DNA of 64,000 nt from Costus lasius (GCA_027563935.2 CM050451.1:106047565-106111564), one strand, 5' to 3'. Shown: positions 24,512-35,286, counted from the first letter of the stretch. A program made the numbers and translations. Notes: generated by a model from the sequence alone, not told the origin.

Positions 24512-26627
24512 AACCATTTATACTTGATAATATATAGTGTATCCATTAGTCAGTAATAAACAAAAATATGTTGACATAGTGATAAAAGTCAAAGTTGACC
24601 ACCTAGTTGATCTTCTCTTTGAATCTCAACTATTGCAATTTTTCTTCATTTTTTATTACACACTCGCCAGTTCAAAGCTTGAGTCTAACGACTTATCTAA
24701 TTGGTGCTTGGCTGAAATCACGACTTGAGACAACTGTAAGGTGCAGAGGCTTCTTTTTGTCTTGTCTAAGTGCTTGGACACTTGTCCAACAACAATACAG
24801 TTTGGCAAGCACAATTACATGGTTGATTTAAAAGATTCTCATAAATTATAATGGCTTTCTTAGGCACATCTCATTAGATCATTAATGACCTTTCAGGCAA
24901 TATGGCTCTATGCTAGGTTGTTTTTTTCCCTACATGAGGTCATCCACATGGATCACGGAAGATAATAGTGTTGTGTGAGATTTCATACAATTGTTGTTTT
25001 AAGGAATTTTATCAGAATCACAAATAATAACAAACATGTAAATACAAAATAAAAAAGAGGAGTTTAGAATGATAGAACTCAGACGAGAGTTGAAGTTAGT
25101 CCTTAGGTGAAAAATCTTATCTTTCATGCAAGTTAAATATGGAAATTATACAACCGTTCTCTCCTGCAAGACACAACCGTGGTGTCCTTTTGGTGACGAG
25201 TAGCAAAAACAAGAAATGAAGAGAGGGAAGAGGTGGAGACTATAGGCGACAATTTAGCTATATGTTTGCTCTAGGGTATGATGCCTTGTGATTAAATCAG
25301 AAAATTGTGTATAGCGTTAGCTATTAGTATCCAACATAAATAATTAAATTAATTGATTTGAAATTAAATTAAATTAAATTGGAAAGTTTTTTAATTTGAT
25401 TCCCAACAAAGAGGATATTCTACTGGTAAAGTTTGATGTTGGTATTAAGTTGGACTTTCATTGTAAACTTCTAAAACAACACGGTTGTTCTTCTCCTTGG
25501 ATAAATTGGATCAAATGGATCTTGACTTCAAATTTGTGTTCTTGAATGGAACATTGGGAAAATGGTTTAGCACACAAGTGATCTACATCTATGGGTCCAA
25601 CTCTTCCATATTATTTATAGTGGTAGCTAACTTATTTGCCTATGTAATAGATGCAAAGAAACCTAATTTGTGGTAACAAGAACAAGAGATAAAAGGAAAA
25701 TGAGAGCAAAACCTATTTTGTTATCGTAAACTTATGCCAGCAGGACTTGAAATCACAATCGACTTAAAAGTTAATATAACCAAGACATGATTGTTTGTTC
25801 ATGCTTGTCAGTTTACAATGCTTGAATGAATTCTTGCTTCAAGCCACGGGAGGAAGATTTAGAGCGCTTTGGATGGTGTGGGGCGAATGGAACTAATGAA
25901 TTTTTAAAGACTACTCAAAATCTTCTGCTGAACTTGCTATTAGCTATAGAATTTAATTTAAGCATACAGGCATTTGATATTATTTCTTCTGTAGGATCTT
26001 ACCTGTGGTTGGTGCAACTTTATGTTTCTTCTAATTTGTTCCTTTGTTCTGTTTTTATGATCTCATTTATGTCTTAAATGAATTTCCAGACCAATTTTGG
26101 TCAGTTGCTGAAAAAAAATTAAGTCACAAGCACAAGTGTTAAAAAGAAAGAATGAAAGAATTGGTATCGAAAAATGTATAGGAGTTTTAAATTATAATGC
26201 TGATGTTGTATATATTGTTTCTTTACAATGCGACGATGAACGAGCGTAATATGTGAAGGAATCTCCTTGTATAAGGGCAAGCTTGCTTGATACCTCGTGC
26301 AGGTTCATAGGCAATGGTCATGATGACAACAATTAAATGGAACAGAAGTTCATTTTTTGTGATGTTGACCATTGCAACGGGTTATCCCACATAACGCAAG
26401 TTACGATGCATTTTAAATTGTTGTATACCTAACATTCTTACCAGCGCCAGTGTGCGATTGGCAAAACACACCACCTAGCTCCGTAATTTTGTTAATTTTG
26501 CTTGTTCCGAATGTATAGTCAATTGTTCATTAACTACTTTTTTTCAGATAGGCAGCTAATGAAGCAAACAGGAACTCCTGGTGAGGTGAGCCAGCTCACA
26601 AAGCAGACGAGGAGTCTTTTGAGATGA
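18790..26627 (+). CDS. small conserved plant protein of unknown function, 3 exons, 114 aa, with a 7.3-kb intron
   Basis: Exon 1 is 18790-18943 and encodes a Ser/Ala/Gly-rich start then YHFPPDIFSVYDRKDEALA. Exon 2 is 19118-19228 and encodes LKSELVAALQKEVKSLDEDAWKF.GPRSQVHRISRT. Exon 3 is 26548-26627, after a textbook TTTTTTTCAG acceptor, and encodes DRQLMKQTGTPGEVSQLTKQTRSLLR and a stop. Phases fit (345 nt). The middle is likely an amphipathic helix, and the Ser-Leu-Asp-Glu-Asp/Pro-Arg-Ser pattern looks conserved, but I do not recognise the family. An alternative third exon after CACACCAG at 19302 also stays open for 35 codons with the same phase, so the 3' structure is uncertain. The exon 2 acceptor is poor (A-run before AG). 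A Harbinger relic ends 49 bp upstream of the ATG, and a hAT relic sits in intron 2. Confidence 0.6.
21962..21997. repeat. (TA)n microsatellite inside the hAT relic
   Basis: An uninterrupted TA run of about 18 units, close to the left terminus of the hAT relic. Likely length-variable. Confidence 0.9.
22854..22912. repeat. 29-bp near-perfect fold-back with 1-nt loop
   Basis: Arms 22854-22882 and 22884-22912 are reverse complements with one mismatch and a single-base spacer, predicting a hairpin. The right arm forms the first codons of the surviving transposase frame (MDKLYPYSIKKS), which do not look like transposase. The palindrome therefore probably marks a template-switch or breakage-fusion event that removed the N-terminal part. 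Confidence 0.85.
22874..24287 (+). pseudogene. degenerate hAT transposase (DUF4371/TTF-type) with hATC tail
   Basis: The first part (22874-23218) contains ICGQGYDGASNMQ, GLK and YSLCFAHQLQLTLV, the hallmark of TTF-type/DUF4371 hAT transposases. After the first stop the frame continues with recognisable TRWSSHYNTL and several in-frame stops. The last part (24006-24287) carries the hATC dimerisation motif VATVERSFFAMKIIKNRL..MGDQW and ends TIDNELIIQRFQSMKTHRGQL. The N-terminal zinc finger is missing and multiple nonsense codons are present, so it is not functional. Confidence 0.88.
24485..24511. repeat. (TA)n microsatellite
   Basis: A short TA dinucleotide tract just outside the right end of the hAT relic. 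Confidence 0.85.
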
Positions 26628-28296
26628 AGGTTGAGAGTGCCTGCAAAATAGTGTTTAACATGTTTTTGGATCGGCAAAATTTAGCTCGTGCGATAGATGG
26701 TCGTTTGTGCTGCTGGTGATACCTAGACAAGGTTTATTGTAGTTGTATGATTGCTCACTTCAGCGATATGTTTAAATGATTATTTCACGGTTGCCTCCTA
26801 TTGTTTCGGTGATTTGACTTTTGCTCGATTCCACATTGTGATTTATTTGCATCATCTAAATAAAAAAAAATTTCTTGGTTTGTTGACAATGTTAGGAAAG
26901 TCAATAGTACTTTTAACTGTAATATCTCTAAATGCCTGTTAACAATGCTTAACACCATCATTTGGCACCAATTATTCTATTATAAATATTATTTTTGAAC
27001 TGAGCTTTATTATAATAGGGCTTCACAAAGATTCTTAAAACATTTATAGTAAGAGTTATCTGTACATCATAAAATAATCACGAGTGAGTAGTTCTTGGTA
27101 AAATCATTTGTATTTTTCCTTGTAATTAGGTTTTTAATTCTTCTCACATTTTCTAATCACCATTGCACATAATAATACTAGGTAATATTTATTTATTTAT
27201 TAGTTAATATATAAATTACTAATTTTATAAAATTAAATATTTAAAAAATTTAAAAATTTTAATTATAAGAAATATAATTAAAATATAATAATAGCACATG
27301 CTCTATGAAACACCTATTACAATAGGTGCTATAATAATAGTGCAGTTAGCAGGTATGCTAAATGTAGCCTAAGGCTTTGTTTGAAACTGCTTGTGCTTTT
27401 AATTTTTATTAATTGAAAAAAACTATTGATTGAAAAAAATTAAAAAGTATTTAAGTAAATTATTATATTGTCAAGGTGTTTGGGTAAATGACAAATTGAT
27501 TGAGCATATCTAGAGGAGAGACTTGCGGGAAAGCACCAGGGTGGAAGGGTTCTTGCTATCGAGGGAAAGACCCGCCAGGCTCACGCGAGTTTGGGAAAGC
27601 AGCTCCCCCAACTTTCCAACTACAGTATACCTCTTCTCGGTTTGATCCAATAAAGCTACTCTCCAAATTACATGTTTTGCTGTGCAGGCCAATAAAAACA
27701 CCTGCCGTGGTAGCCCCAAATGGGGCCTGAAAACATATTGAATATTTGAAGATTGAAGCCCAAAGGCATGTTTGAAAACTTGCGGCACAATCCAGTTTGG
27801 CTAAAGCCTGGAAGAAATGCATTGAAAACTCCAAAAAAAAAAAAATATGTAATGCAATAATAAAGATGGAAGGGAGAACTGAAGGAGTCAATCAAAGGAA
27901 ATTGATGAATTTGGCAGAAAGCTTTGTCTTGGCCAAACACAAACAGCCTCAGGGCCCTTTGTCATGTGTAATAAAATACTGCAACTCAAATGTGAGCTTT
28001 GGTATGTCTGAAGAAGTCTACATTAGATTATCGAACTTTCTTGTAAAGCAAATCTATATGTTGAATACGATGCCATTGAGTCTGTCATCTCTAACCAAGA
28101 CCACGTCCATTCGATTCCATGAACCTCTCGTGAGCCAAGTGCCTAGAGATTTATTACTTCAATCTTTTAAGCTGTGTATACAAGAGAAGAAAGAAACGTG
28201 AGAGAAAAGAAAAAAAAAGGAAAAAAATAAAAAAGAAAGAAAAAAAGAACACGTGATTATCACATGATTGAAAAATAAATAAAAATAAAACCCTCA
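26628..28296. other. 3' flank and intergenic DNA, no gene supported
   Basis: The first 300 bp may be 3' UTR of the preceding gene. From 27363 (GGCTTTGTTTGAAACTGCTTG) the sequence looks like the edge of a plant MITE, and 27500-27830 is a GC-richer non-coding block, possibly part of the same element, but no matching ends or target duplication were found. Purine-rich tracts fill 28180-28260. Confidence 0.4.
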
Positions 28297-28701
28297 ATGC
28301 CTTCGCCGTCTGCACGGGTCGGGCTCTACGCGGCCGCTGCCTCCGTCGTCTGCACACTGGCCATGGCCTTGGATGCCGCCTTAGCGATCCGCCACCGCCA
28401 GCACTGGTTCCCCTCCTCCCTTTTCTCCCTCAACACCACCACCCTCACCGTCCTCTCCATTGCCACTAAGCTCCCTCTCAATCTCTCTTCCCCCATGCCC
28501 TCCCGCTCCGACCAACTCGCCAAGCTCAGTGGCTCTGCCCTCGTCAACTCCACCTCGCTCAAGGAGTCCGTGAAGAGCTACTGGCTGATGGCGCACACAT
28601 CGAGTCGGAGGGCAGGTGAGGCAGAGAGCGGACGGCAGGCGATGTGGATGGCGAAGGAGACGCTGGCGGAAAGGCGGCAGGCGAAGGATGCATCGCGTTG
28701 A
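28297..28701 (+). pseudogene. 5' fragment of a plant multi-pass membrane protein gene
   Basis: The frame encodes a hydrophobic start (ARVGLYAAAASVVCTLAMALDAALA), then WFPSSLFSLNTTTLTVLSIATKLPLNLSSPMPSRSDQLAKLSG. This strongly resembles the N-terminus of a family of large uncharacterised plant membrane proteins (FFSLNATSLTLLAVATKLP..DLTTPMP..DQLAKLSG). After LSG the family's next membrane segments are replaced by unrelated charged sequence and a stop at 134 aa, against several hundred residues in the family. I read it as a truncated gene copy or captured fragment. The GC-rich composition contrasts with the flanks. A degenerate LTR element begins 200 bp downstream. Confidence 0.55.
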
Positions 28702-28900
28702 ACACGTGAAGGAGGCGTTGAACGCGACGCGATTTCGTTTTTCGTCTGATTCGGACGGAACACGATTCACAGGAAAAGTTAATATTTTTCCTTCGTTGAT
28801 TTTCTGTTCTCTACTGGTATACAAAGGAAAATTTAATTTTCCTTTCTTTTTCTTTCCTTTCTCTCCCTTTTCTTCTCTTGTATACACAGTGTTAAGGTTT

Positions 28901-29169
28901 TGTTGAAAATTAAATCTTGAATTTTGCTGAGTTAAAGGTTGCAAGAGAGTCTAATTAAATGTGTTTAAACACTTCGATTTTTTGGACTTTATAGCGAGCG
29001 AATGTATCTAACCTATGAGTTATCTTTCTGCATTTAATTATTAAGTGTTCCAAGGGACATATAATCCCTATAAATATGTACAACCATTTTATTTAAAATC
29101 AACTACTTCTAATTTTTCACTCCACTCCATTTGTACTTGTTCCCGATGATTCCTAATCATTTTCTAACA
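28901..29169 (+). repeat. 5' LTR of the DnaJ-carrying element
   Basis: Starts TGTTG and ends AACA. It contains a candidate TATA box (CTATAAATAT, 29068-29077) in the same position as in the downstream copy (CCCTATAAATATGTA), suggesting the U3 promoter of the element. Confidence 0.7.
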
Positions 29170-29180
29170 TTTGGTATAGA

Positions 29181-29624
29181 TAGAGATGGCAACGGGGCGG
29201 GTCGGGGTCGGGTTTTGCCATCCCCGACCCCGACCCCGACCCCGACGGGTTTAGAAAATCCGACCCCGCGGGGTTAACCCAAACCCGACCAATCTAAAAA
29301 ATAACTATATATTATAAATAATATTTTAAAATTAATTTTATTCCATATTCATAATATATAAATAAAAAATATTTTACATAAACTACACAATCATTTCTAC
29401 ATCAAACTACTATAAACTTATTACCTAAGTTATAACTTAGAAAGGGTAAAATTGTCATTTTAATGATCGGGGCGGGTACCTAAATTCCCATACCCGACCT
29501 CAACCCGACTTTATCCCGTCGGGTTTTCCTCGAACCCAACCCGACCCCTAGTCAACTTGGGTTTTCCCCATTGACTTCGGGTCGGGTCGGGTCGGGGCGA
29601 GGATGGGTTTTCTTGCCATCCCTA
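29181..29624. mobile_element. 444-bp hAT-type MITE, TSD GGTATAGA/G
   Basis: The ends TAGAGATGGCAA and TTGCCATCCCTA are inverted repeats with one mismatch. They are flanked by GGTATAGA (29173-29180) and GGTATAGG (29625-29632), an 8-bp target duplication with one change. The subterminal regions are dense in GGTCGGG/CCCGACC repeats on opposite strands. It inserted exactly in the primer-site region of the LTR element. No coding capacity. Confidence 0.82.
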
Positions 29625-30139
29625 GGTATAGGGGGGGTCGCCGGCATGAAGATAAGGGTTTCCTGAAGAAGAAGCAGTTGTCGGTTAAGGATACTGCATC
29701 ATGGAATTTTGTTCAGTCAAAGAGAGACCATAACAAGGAACGTCCAGTCATCGAAGCATCGTGACAAGGAAGAAACACAAGGTCAACAAGGCAACTTACC
29801 GTAAAGAAAAGTTAGGGTAAGAGAAGAACCGCGACATTGAAGAGAGGAGATACGTCAAGAGGAGAAAACTCGATGAAGAAGGAAGGAATCTACATCACAT
29901 CTTTTATTTCATGTATCTATAGCACCGGAGACAACCATCATAATCCTCTTACAGTAAAGTGAAGATCGTTGCTGAACCCACAAACGAACTCGCCACTAGA
30001 AGGAAAAGCATGTAGAGGAAGTGTTGTGCATAGGAAACAACCAGTGGCATGAAGAAAAAAATTTGTGCAGAAAAGGTAACTTGCTACAGTTATCACAAGT
30101 AAAAAATATTACATCTAATATTTCTTAGATTCTCAAAGT

Positions 30140-30830
30140 TTGGATTCTTTTTCAATAGAGATGGCCGCTCATTCAAAATTGACTTATGAAATTGAAAAGT
30201 CAAAATTTGGTCACATAGATGAACAAAAGATGATATTCAATGACGAAGAAGCTACCAAAGCAAAATTAAATACTATAAGACAAATCTTAGAAAACAAAAT
30301 TATGCTGACGCTAAGGTATATGTTTTGGAAGTGGAAGCAACTAGATTATCTTTGCCACTTGAAGATATAAACAAATTAAGTACCTTTGCCACTTGAAGAT
30401 ATAAACAAATTAAATGCCATTATCAACGTTTACTTATGCTATGAAACTAAAGTCAATGGAGAAAAAGACAGATACAAAATTCTTGGAACGAATATGATTG
30501 TGAGTGAAGCAGAGGCAAAGAAACAATATAAAAAAATGGCATTGCTACTCCACTCTAACAAGAATAGATACGAAGGAGTTGAAAATACGTTCAAGATAAT
30601 AGCAGAGGTATGGAATATTATCTCAGATCAATCAAAGCTAAAACATTATGATCTAAAAAGAAAAACAAAAGAAAACTTACTGGAATCTATTTGGATTTAT
30701 TGTAGAAGATGCAGATCAAAATTAAGGTTTTATAAAATTCAGCTCTGTCAAAATTTGATTTGTCTGAAGTGCTGAAAACCATTTATTGACAAGGAAGAGA
30801 CAAACCGTAATTCGAAGAAAAAGAGATGAA
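30140..30830 (+). pseudogene. degenerate J-domain (DnaJ) protein gene inside the LTR element
   Basis: The first frame (30140-30370) gives DEEATKAK, then a frameshift. The second (from 30386) reads LEDINKLNAIINVYLCYETKVNGEKDRYKILG, a J-domain and CxxC-type zinc-ribbon remnants. This is the order found in the plant DnaJ family with an N-terminal KxxA repeat, J-domain and WTVCxxC zinc region. The catalytic His-Pro-Asp is replaced by HSN (LLLHSNKNR), which would abolish Hsp70 stimulation. A 34-bp tandem duplication (30350-30413) breaks the frame, and a stop follows the last Cys. It has no introns in the part seen, which suits capture through RNA. Confidence 0.75.
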
Positions 30831-30890
30831 TGAATCTAAATGAAGATATAGATGAAGATCTTGAATAAGAATTTCAAGTTTTAGAGAGAA

Positions 30891-31169
30891 TGTTGAAAAG
30901 TAAAACTTGAATTCTATGTTGCAAGAGAATCCTGATTAGATGTGTTTAGACACTTTGATTTTTGTGGACTTTATAGCAGGCAAATGTATCTAGCATGTTA
31001 GTTATTTTTCTGTATTTAATTAATAAGTATTCTAAGAAACATATAATCCCTATAAATATGTATAAATTATTTTATTTGAAATCAATGAGTTTTAGTTTTT
31101 CACTCCACTCCCTTTCCACTCCCTTTCCATTTGTACTTATTTCCAGCGATACTTAATCATTTTCTAAGA
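30891..31169 (+). repeat. 3' LTR of the DnaJ-carrying element
   Basis: A direct repeat of 28901-29169 with many substitutions and a short internal duplication (CACTCCCTTTC twice). Its end reads CTAAGA instead of CTAACA. Confidence 0.7.
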
Positions 31170-33796
31170 GTTTTGGGTTCCGTTACTTGCAGTAGCATCT
31201 ATCAATTAGTTCATCGGAAGGGAAACATCAAATTAAAACGTTTAAACTACTCAACACATGTTAGTGAAGGAAAATCAAAATTTTGAAAAAGAAACTGATG
31301 GGCACCCTCCAACTCCCATGGATAGAATGTCCTTTTTAGGATTAATAACAACAAGAAGACGAACAGAAAAGAAGGATAAACATTTGAAACATCGTGTGTA
31401 AAAACTCCCCTGTTTTGTGTGGCTTACGCTGCGCTGACAGCAGCATTCTGTCACGAAAGTAAGCAATCATAACGCCCGTCAGCACGCCTTGTTAAGACCA
31501 CAAAATGCTGACCATTCGTGCCAGGATGATGCGACTCACTGTTGAATAAACAACAATAATAATCCTCGACAATCCACCAACCCCACTTGAACCTTCTCAA
31601 AAGTTGGATTCAATTTTCTTGTGTTTTCCCTTTTTTTTTTCATTTCATCTTTCAGTGTTTGTGCCTGCAAATTACATTACTTTTCAGATCAAGAATCAGA
31701 AAAGTAGGACCATTTAGTCGACGCAATCTCGCTGTTGCCGCTGAATTAAGACTTGAGAACCGATACATTTGATGATAAAACAGAAGCGCATAGCTTTCGG
31801 TTTCAGATAACACGAGTAATTAATGTGAACTTTAAGAAAAGCGAGGAAGCCAGCGTGAGGAACAGTCTCTTAACTTTTGACTACAGTACTACTGTTTCTG
31901 TAGTAAAAAAGATGAGCAGACAGACTGAACGATACAATCTCGTCATCTTCCCAATTAGTTTTGTTTAGCTTCGAGTTGTTATTAATTATCATTTTTTACT
32001 GAACCCTGCACTTGGGATTGGCTTTCTTCTTCAGCCAAATACAGTGAACTGACTTCCTGCAATGGCAAGAGCTGGTCGATGCTCTGAATTAAAAAGATTG
32101 TTTGACTTGAGCACAGTTTGAAGGCTCGAGCTAACTAGCTAGCTTTCATCTCTGACTATGAGTAGGAACTAACCCGCTGTGCTGCTTCCATTTTTCAACC
32201 TACTTTGAATTCAACGTTTCATTGCTTACCGAAGCATAATAAAATTTTTAGGTAGCTTATTCTGTATATGAGCCTGTATATCACGTTTGTTGTTGTTATC
32301 TTCGATGGCGACTGCCGGCTGGTATCAAAAGTTTATAAAGCATCCTATGTTCTTAAATAAGTGACAATCGTTTGGGGTCCTAAGCGTTGACTATAGGTCT
32401 GCCCAACTATGTACCGTATGCTAATTTGACTTTCATCATAAGCAAGAGTGACAAATATCACATGACTAAGTTTTTTGAGTTGTTAATCCAACTTACTTCT
32501 ACCTCAAATTATTCATTTAGGCATTTCTAAAGAAATTTTTTATGATATGGTTTGATTTTACATAGTGCAGTTTGTGTGCTATATAATTTGATAATTATGA
32601 TAATAATGGAGAATTGTTTAGTTCCACATTGTGAAAAGTTATAAGGCTTTATATACTTATAACTTTAGCTAAACCCTAGGTAACTATTCGTTCTGTGTAG
32701 TTTTCGCTATTATAAACTCTCTTCTTTGAGATACTTTGTTCGTACCTCAAGGCTGTCTCTATCGATGGTTAATCATAACTTTTTCCAAGAGTTTGATTGA
32801 TAGAATGCAACATTATTTGAAGCAGGTGGGCACTTCATCAGCGAAACAAAAATCTCAACGTGAAAAACCTGAAGCAACACAAATTAATGCGAAGAAGAAG
32901 ATGATTGGCGTTGGATCCAGTAATCGATGCCAAGGCCGTAGAGAAGCCTCAAAAACCTTGAAAACGTTGATAAATTAATTTCTGGAATCGATTCAAATGA
33001 AGATTGAAGAAACAAGGTAAGTACCAAGTAAAATTAGAGTTTGAAATTGAGATTTTTTTACACAAGGAAGGACAAAGAAGAGGGTAGTTTATACGTCGGT
33101 GACCAATTCAATGAAAGATGAGGGAGACGGGGCTCACTGCTTTGAAATTTTAGTGCAAAAAAGTCATTGGGAATGAATAAAGTAGCGAGCGTTGGGGATA
33201 ATTTCATTTCAAAGTTTGGCAGTGAAAGAGAGACGGTTGATGCAGTTGTGGACTTGGAGGAATGTAGTTATAGTGGTTGAGGATTGAGAGATGGAAAAAT
33301 CGATACTTGATGCTTTGGATCGCCATTTTCTTCTCTTTTCTTTTCTAAAAGTTTATCTCCTGTTTAGATTTGAAGACAATACCTGCTCACCTACAAATGC
33401 TAATATATTATTCAATTAATCATTATAATACATTATTTATATAAGAATATAGGAATTGATAAAATGTAATTGATTGTCTTGTCCTTTTGTGCAACAAAAG
33501 TCTTTTGGGTTCTTACGATATAGCTACTAATTAAATTAAATTTATATAGTGATATTGATGTAATAATGACAGCAAATGATCGCACACTGAGTCCGACATC
33601 TCCAGTGCTTGAAGGCCGCCTTGTCTGAATCACCAACACCATGCATCACCCTTCCTTATTCATCTGACATGCCCAAAGAAAGCTTTCATCGCCAGTGAGT
33701 AATTCATGAGTAGGTAGGAACTGAAAGGAGCATCTACTAACTGCATCCTAATTCTTGGTAGAAATTGCAGTGGGTCCGGATTTGGTAATCGAAAGG
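31170..33796. other. intergenic, upstream of the MYB gene
   Basis: No recognised gene. A moderately open frame at 32736-32978 rich in Lys/Gln is followed by ACAAG/GTAAGT at 33013, a perfect-looking splice donor. It could be part of an unrecognised or dead gene, but it matches no family I know. The rest is AT-rich. Confidence 0.4.
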
Positions 33797-33797
33797 C

Positions 33798-33808
33798 TAT
33801 ATATATAA
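33798..33808 (+). promoter_or_regulatory. TATA box of the MYB gene
   Basis: TATATATATAA lies 49 bp before the chosen ATG, the expected spacing for a very short 5' UTR. Confidence 0.6.
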
Positions 33809-33856
33809 ATTTAAGCTCACTCGATCATTGCATTGCATCCCAGTGAGAAGCGAGTG

Positions 33857-34809
33857 ATGGGCCGAGGCAGAGCGCCGTGCTGCGCCAAGGTCGGATTGAA
33901 CAAGGGAGCGTGGACGCCGGAGGAGGACTCCAGGCTCGTCGCTTATATCAACAAGCACGGCCATGGAAACTGGCGCGCTCTTCCTAAGCTCGCAGGTGCC
34001 CGCCGCCCCTTCTTCTCTTTCAGTTCTGATTCTTGTTGCTTGCTGATTGACTTGGTTTGTTTTGTTTGTCTAATTAAGGACTGCTGCGGTGTGGCAAGAG
34101 CTGCAGGCTGCGGTGGATCAATTACCTCAGCCCAAACATCAAGCGGGGCAACTTCACCAAGGAGGAGGAGGACACCATCTTCCGGCTGCACAAACTGCTA
34201 GGAAACAAGTACGACGGCTTAAGTTTCCTCTATTTATTTTTGCCAGCTATGACTAATTTACTTTTAACGTGTAATTCGCGCAGGTGGTCGAAAATTGCGG
34301 CGTGCCTGCCGGGAAGAACGGACAACGAGATCAAGAACGTGTGGAACACCCACTTGAAGAAGCGATTGAGGCAGGAGGAGCCGAAGCCAGAGGACTGCTC
34401 GCAAAGCAGCTCCTCCTCGACCTGCTCCTCCTCCTCGGCCGCGGACCTCTCGTGCAACTCGGACAACGGCGAAAGCCGGAGGAGCGATCTGAGCGAGACG
34501 ACACTGTCGGATGATCTCTCGCTGGAGGCGCTCGACCCGGAGATATGGGACGCGGCCGCGTTCCTGGAGACGGAGGACCCGCTGGCGCAGCTGGAGGAGG
34601 AGGCGCAGGGGAGATCGCAGTGGGTGGAGTACCTGGAGAAGGAGCTGGGCCTGTGCGAAAGCAACCAATTGGAGAAGAGCCACCACTACCACTACCAAGC
34701 GAGGGACGCAGAGCTTGTCGGTGAGGAGGACCCGGTGTCGAGCTACTTTCTGGGGGACCTTAACTCCGTCGCTGATTTGCTGGATGACGTTGACTTGAGA
34801 GTGTTCTGA
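33857..34809 (+). CDS. R2R3-MYB transcription factor, 3 exons, 264 aa
   Basis: Exons 33857-33995, 34079-34208 and 34284-34809 join in the two phases typical of R2R3-MYB genes (795 nt). R2 (about residues 14-65) begins KGAWTPEED and shows the [25 protein letters not shown] core. R3 (66-116) has [16 protein letters not shown] and [28 protein letters not shown]. The regularly spaced Trp residues are present, with Phe at the first R3 position as usual. The C-terminal half is Ser-rich then acidic (activation-like). The R2R3 sequence resembles the plant subgroup 1-3 MYBs (stress/phenylpropanoid or lignin regulators). I cannot assign the subgroup from the tail. Start: MGRGRAPCC is the canonical N-terminus; an in-frame ATG eight codons upstream is less likely. 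It is nuclear and DNA-binding. Confidence 0.93.
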
Positions 34810-35286
34810 GGTTGGCTGTTTGCGAGTTAAGGTGTACATTTTCAAACTGTGTCTAGTCTTTTGAGACGTGGGACGGATTCCTAACTCTTCCCATCAGAGT
34901 CAAAGTCAATCAAATACGCATAAATATGTTTGACTAAGGTTTACTACTCAACCACTAATGAAAGCATTCACCAGAGATTGTCAAACGCTAACCCCATCGT
35001 GGTCTTGTTTAATTTCAACAATAATTATATAAAAATTGATACTTTATCGTCAGATGTCATATCCTAATTTCTATTTGATTTTCTTCTCTCCTATTAAATG
35101 ATACATGGAAGTCTACTTTAATAAAAAAAAAAAACTTGTTTATGTTAAAAATAATGAATCTTATAGACTAATCAAAACCAACTTAGTTATCAAATCATAT
35201 GTGAATATTTTTGTCATATCAAGCAAATAAATTTTGTTATAAAATTCTAATCATATCATTAGTAGAATCTATGCAACCATAGTAGG
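34810..35286. other. MYB 3' flank
   Basis: AT-rich sequence between the MYB stop codon and the edge of the first LTR. Nothing else was recognised. Confidence 0.5.

Larger units (their letters stand above)
19229..26547 (+). other. long intron 2 of the unknown small-protein gene
   Basis: The donor CAG/GTATGC at 19229 and the acceptor at 26546-26547 delimit 7.3 kb of mostly AT-rich DNA. It contains a 2.5-kb hAT relic (21907-24420), two AT microsatellites and a short frame at 25485-25560 (QMDLDFKFVFLNGTL) faintly like a copia RT segment. No other host exon was recognised in between, apart from the optional frame at 19302-19404. Confidence 0.5.
28901..31169 (+). mobile_element. non-autonomous LTR retrotransposon carrying a DnaJ-like gene
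   Basis: Two directly repeated 269/279-bp sequences (28901-29169 and 30891-31169) both start TGTTGAAAA and end at TTTCTAA(C/G)A. The first is followed by TTTGGTATAG, resembling the start of a tRNA-iMet primer site (TGGTATCAGAGC). A purine-rich AGAGAGAA precedes the second copy. The flanking pentamers GGTTT and GTTTT are a near match. The interior (about 1.7 kb, of which 0.44 kb is a later MITE) holds no gag or pol, only a host-type J-domain gene. It is therefore a small Bs1-like gene-transducing or TRIM/LARD-like element. The LTRs differ at many positions, so it is old. Confidence 0.72.

Noticed and set aside
25485..25676. Possible copia RT fragment (QMDLDFKFVFLNGTL)
   Set aside because: Only one short motif-like stretch, with no neighbouring RT blocks in any frame.
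27797..28201. 134-codon frame
   Set aside because: Lys-rich, composition-driven, no recognised domain, overlapped by frames on the other strand.
34264..34845. 193-codon open frame opposite the MYB gene
   Set aside because: Shadow of the GC-rich third exon of the MYB gene; Arg/Leu-rich composition typical of antisense reading.
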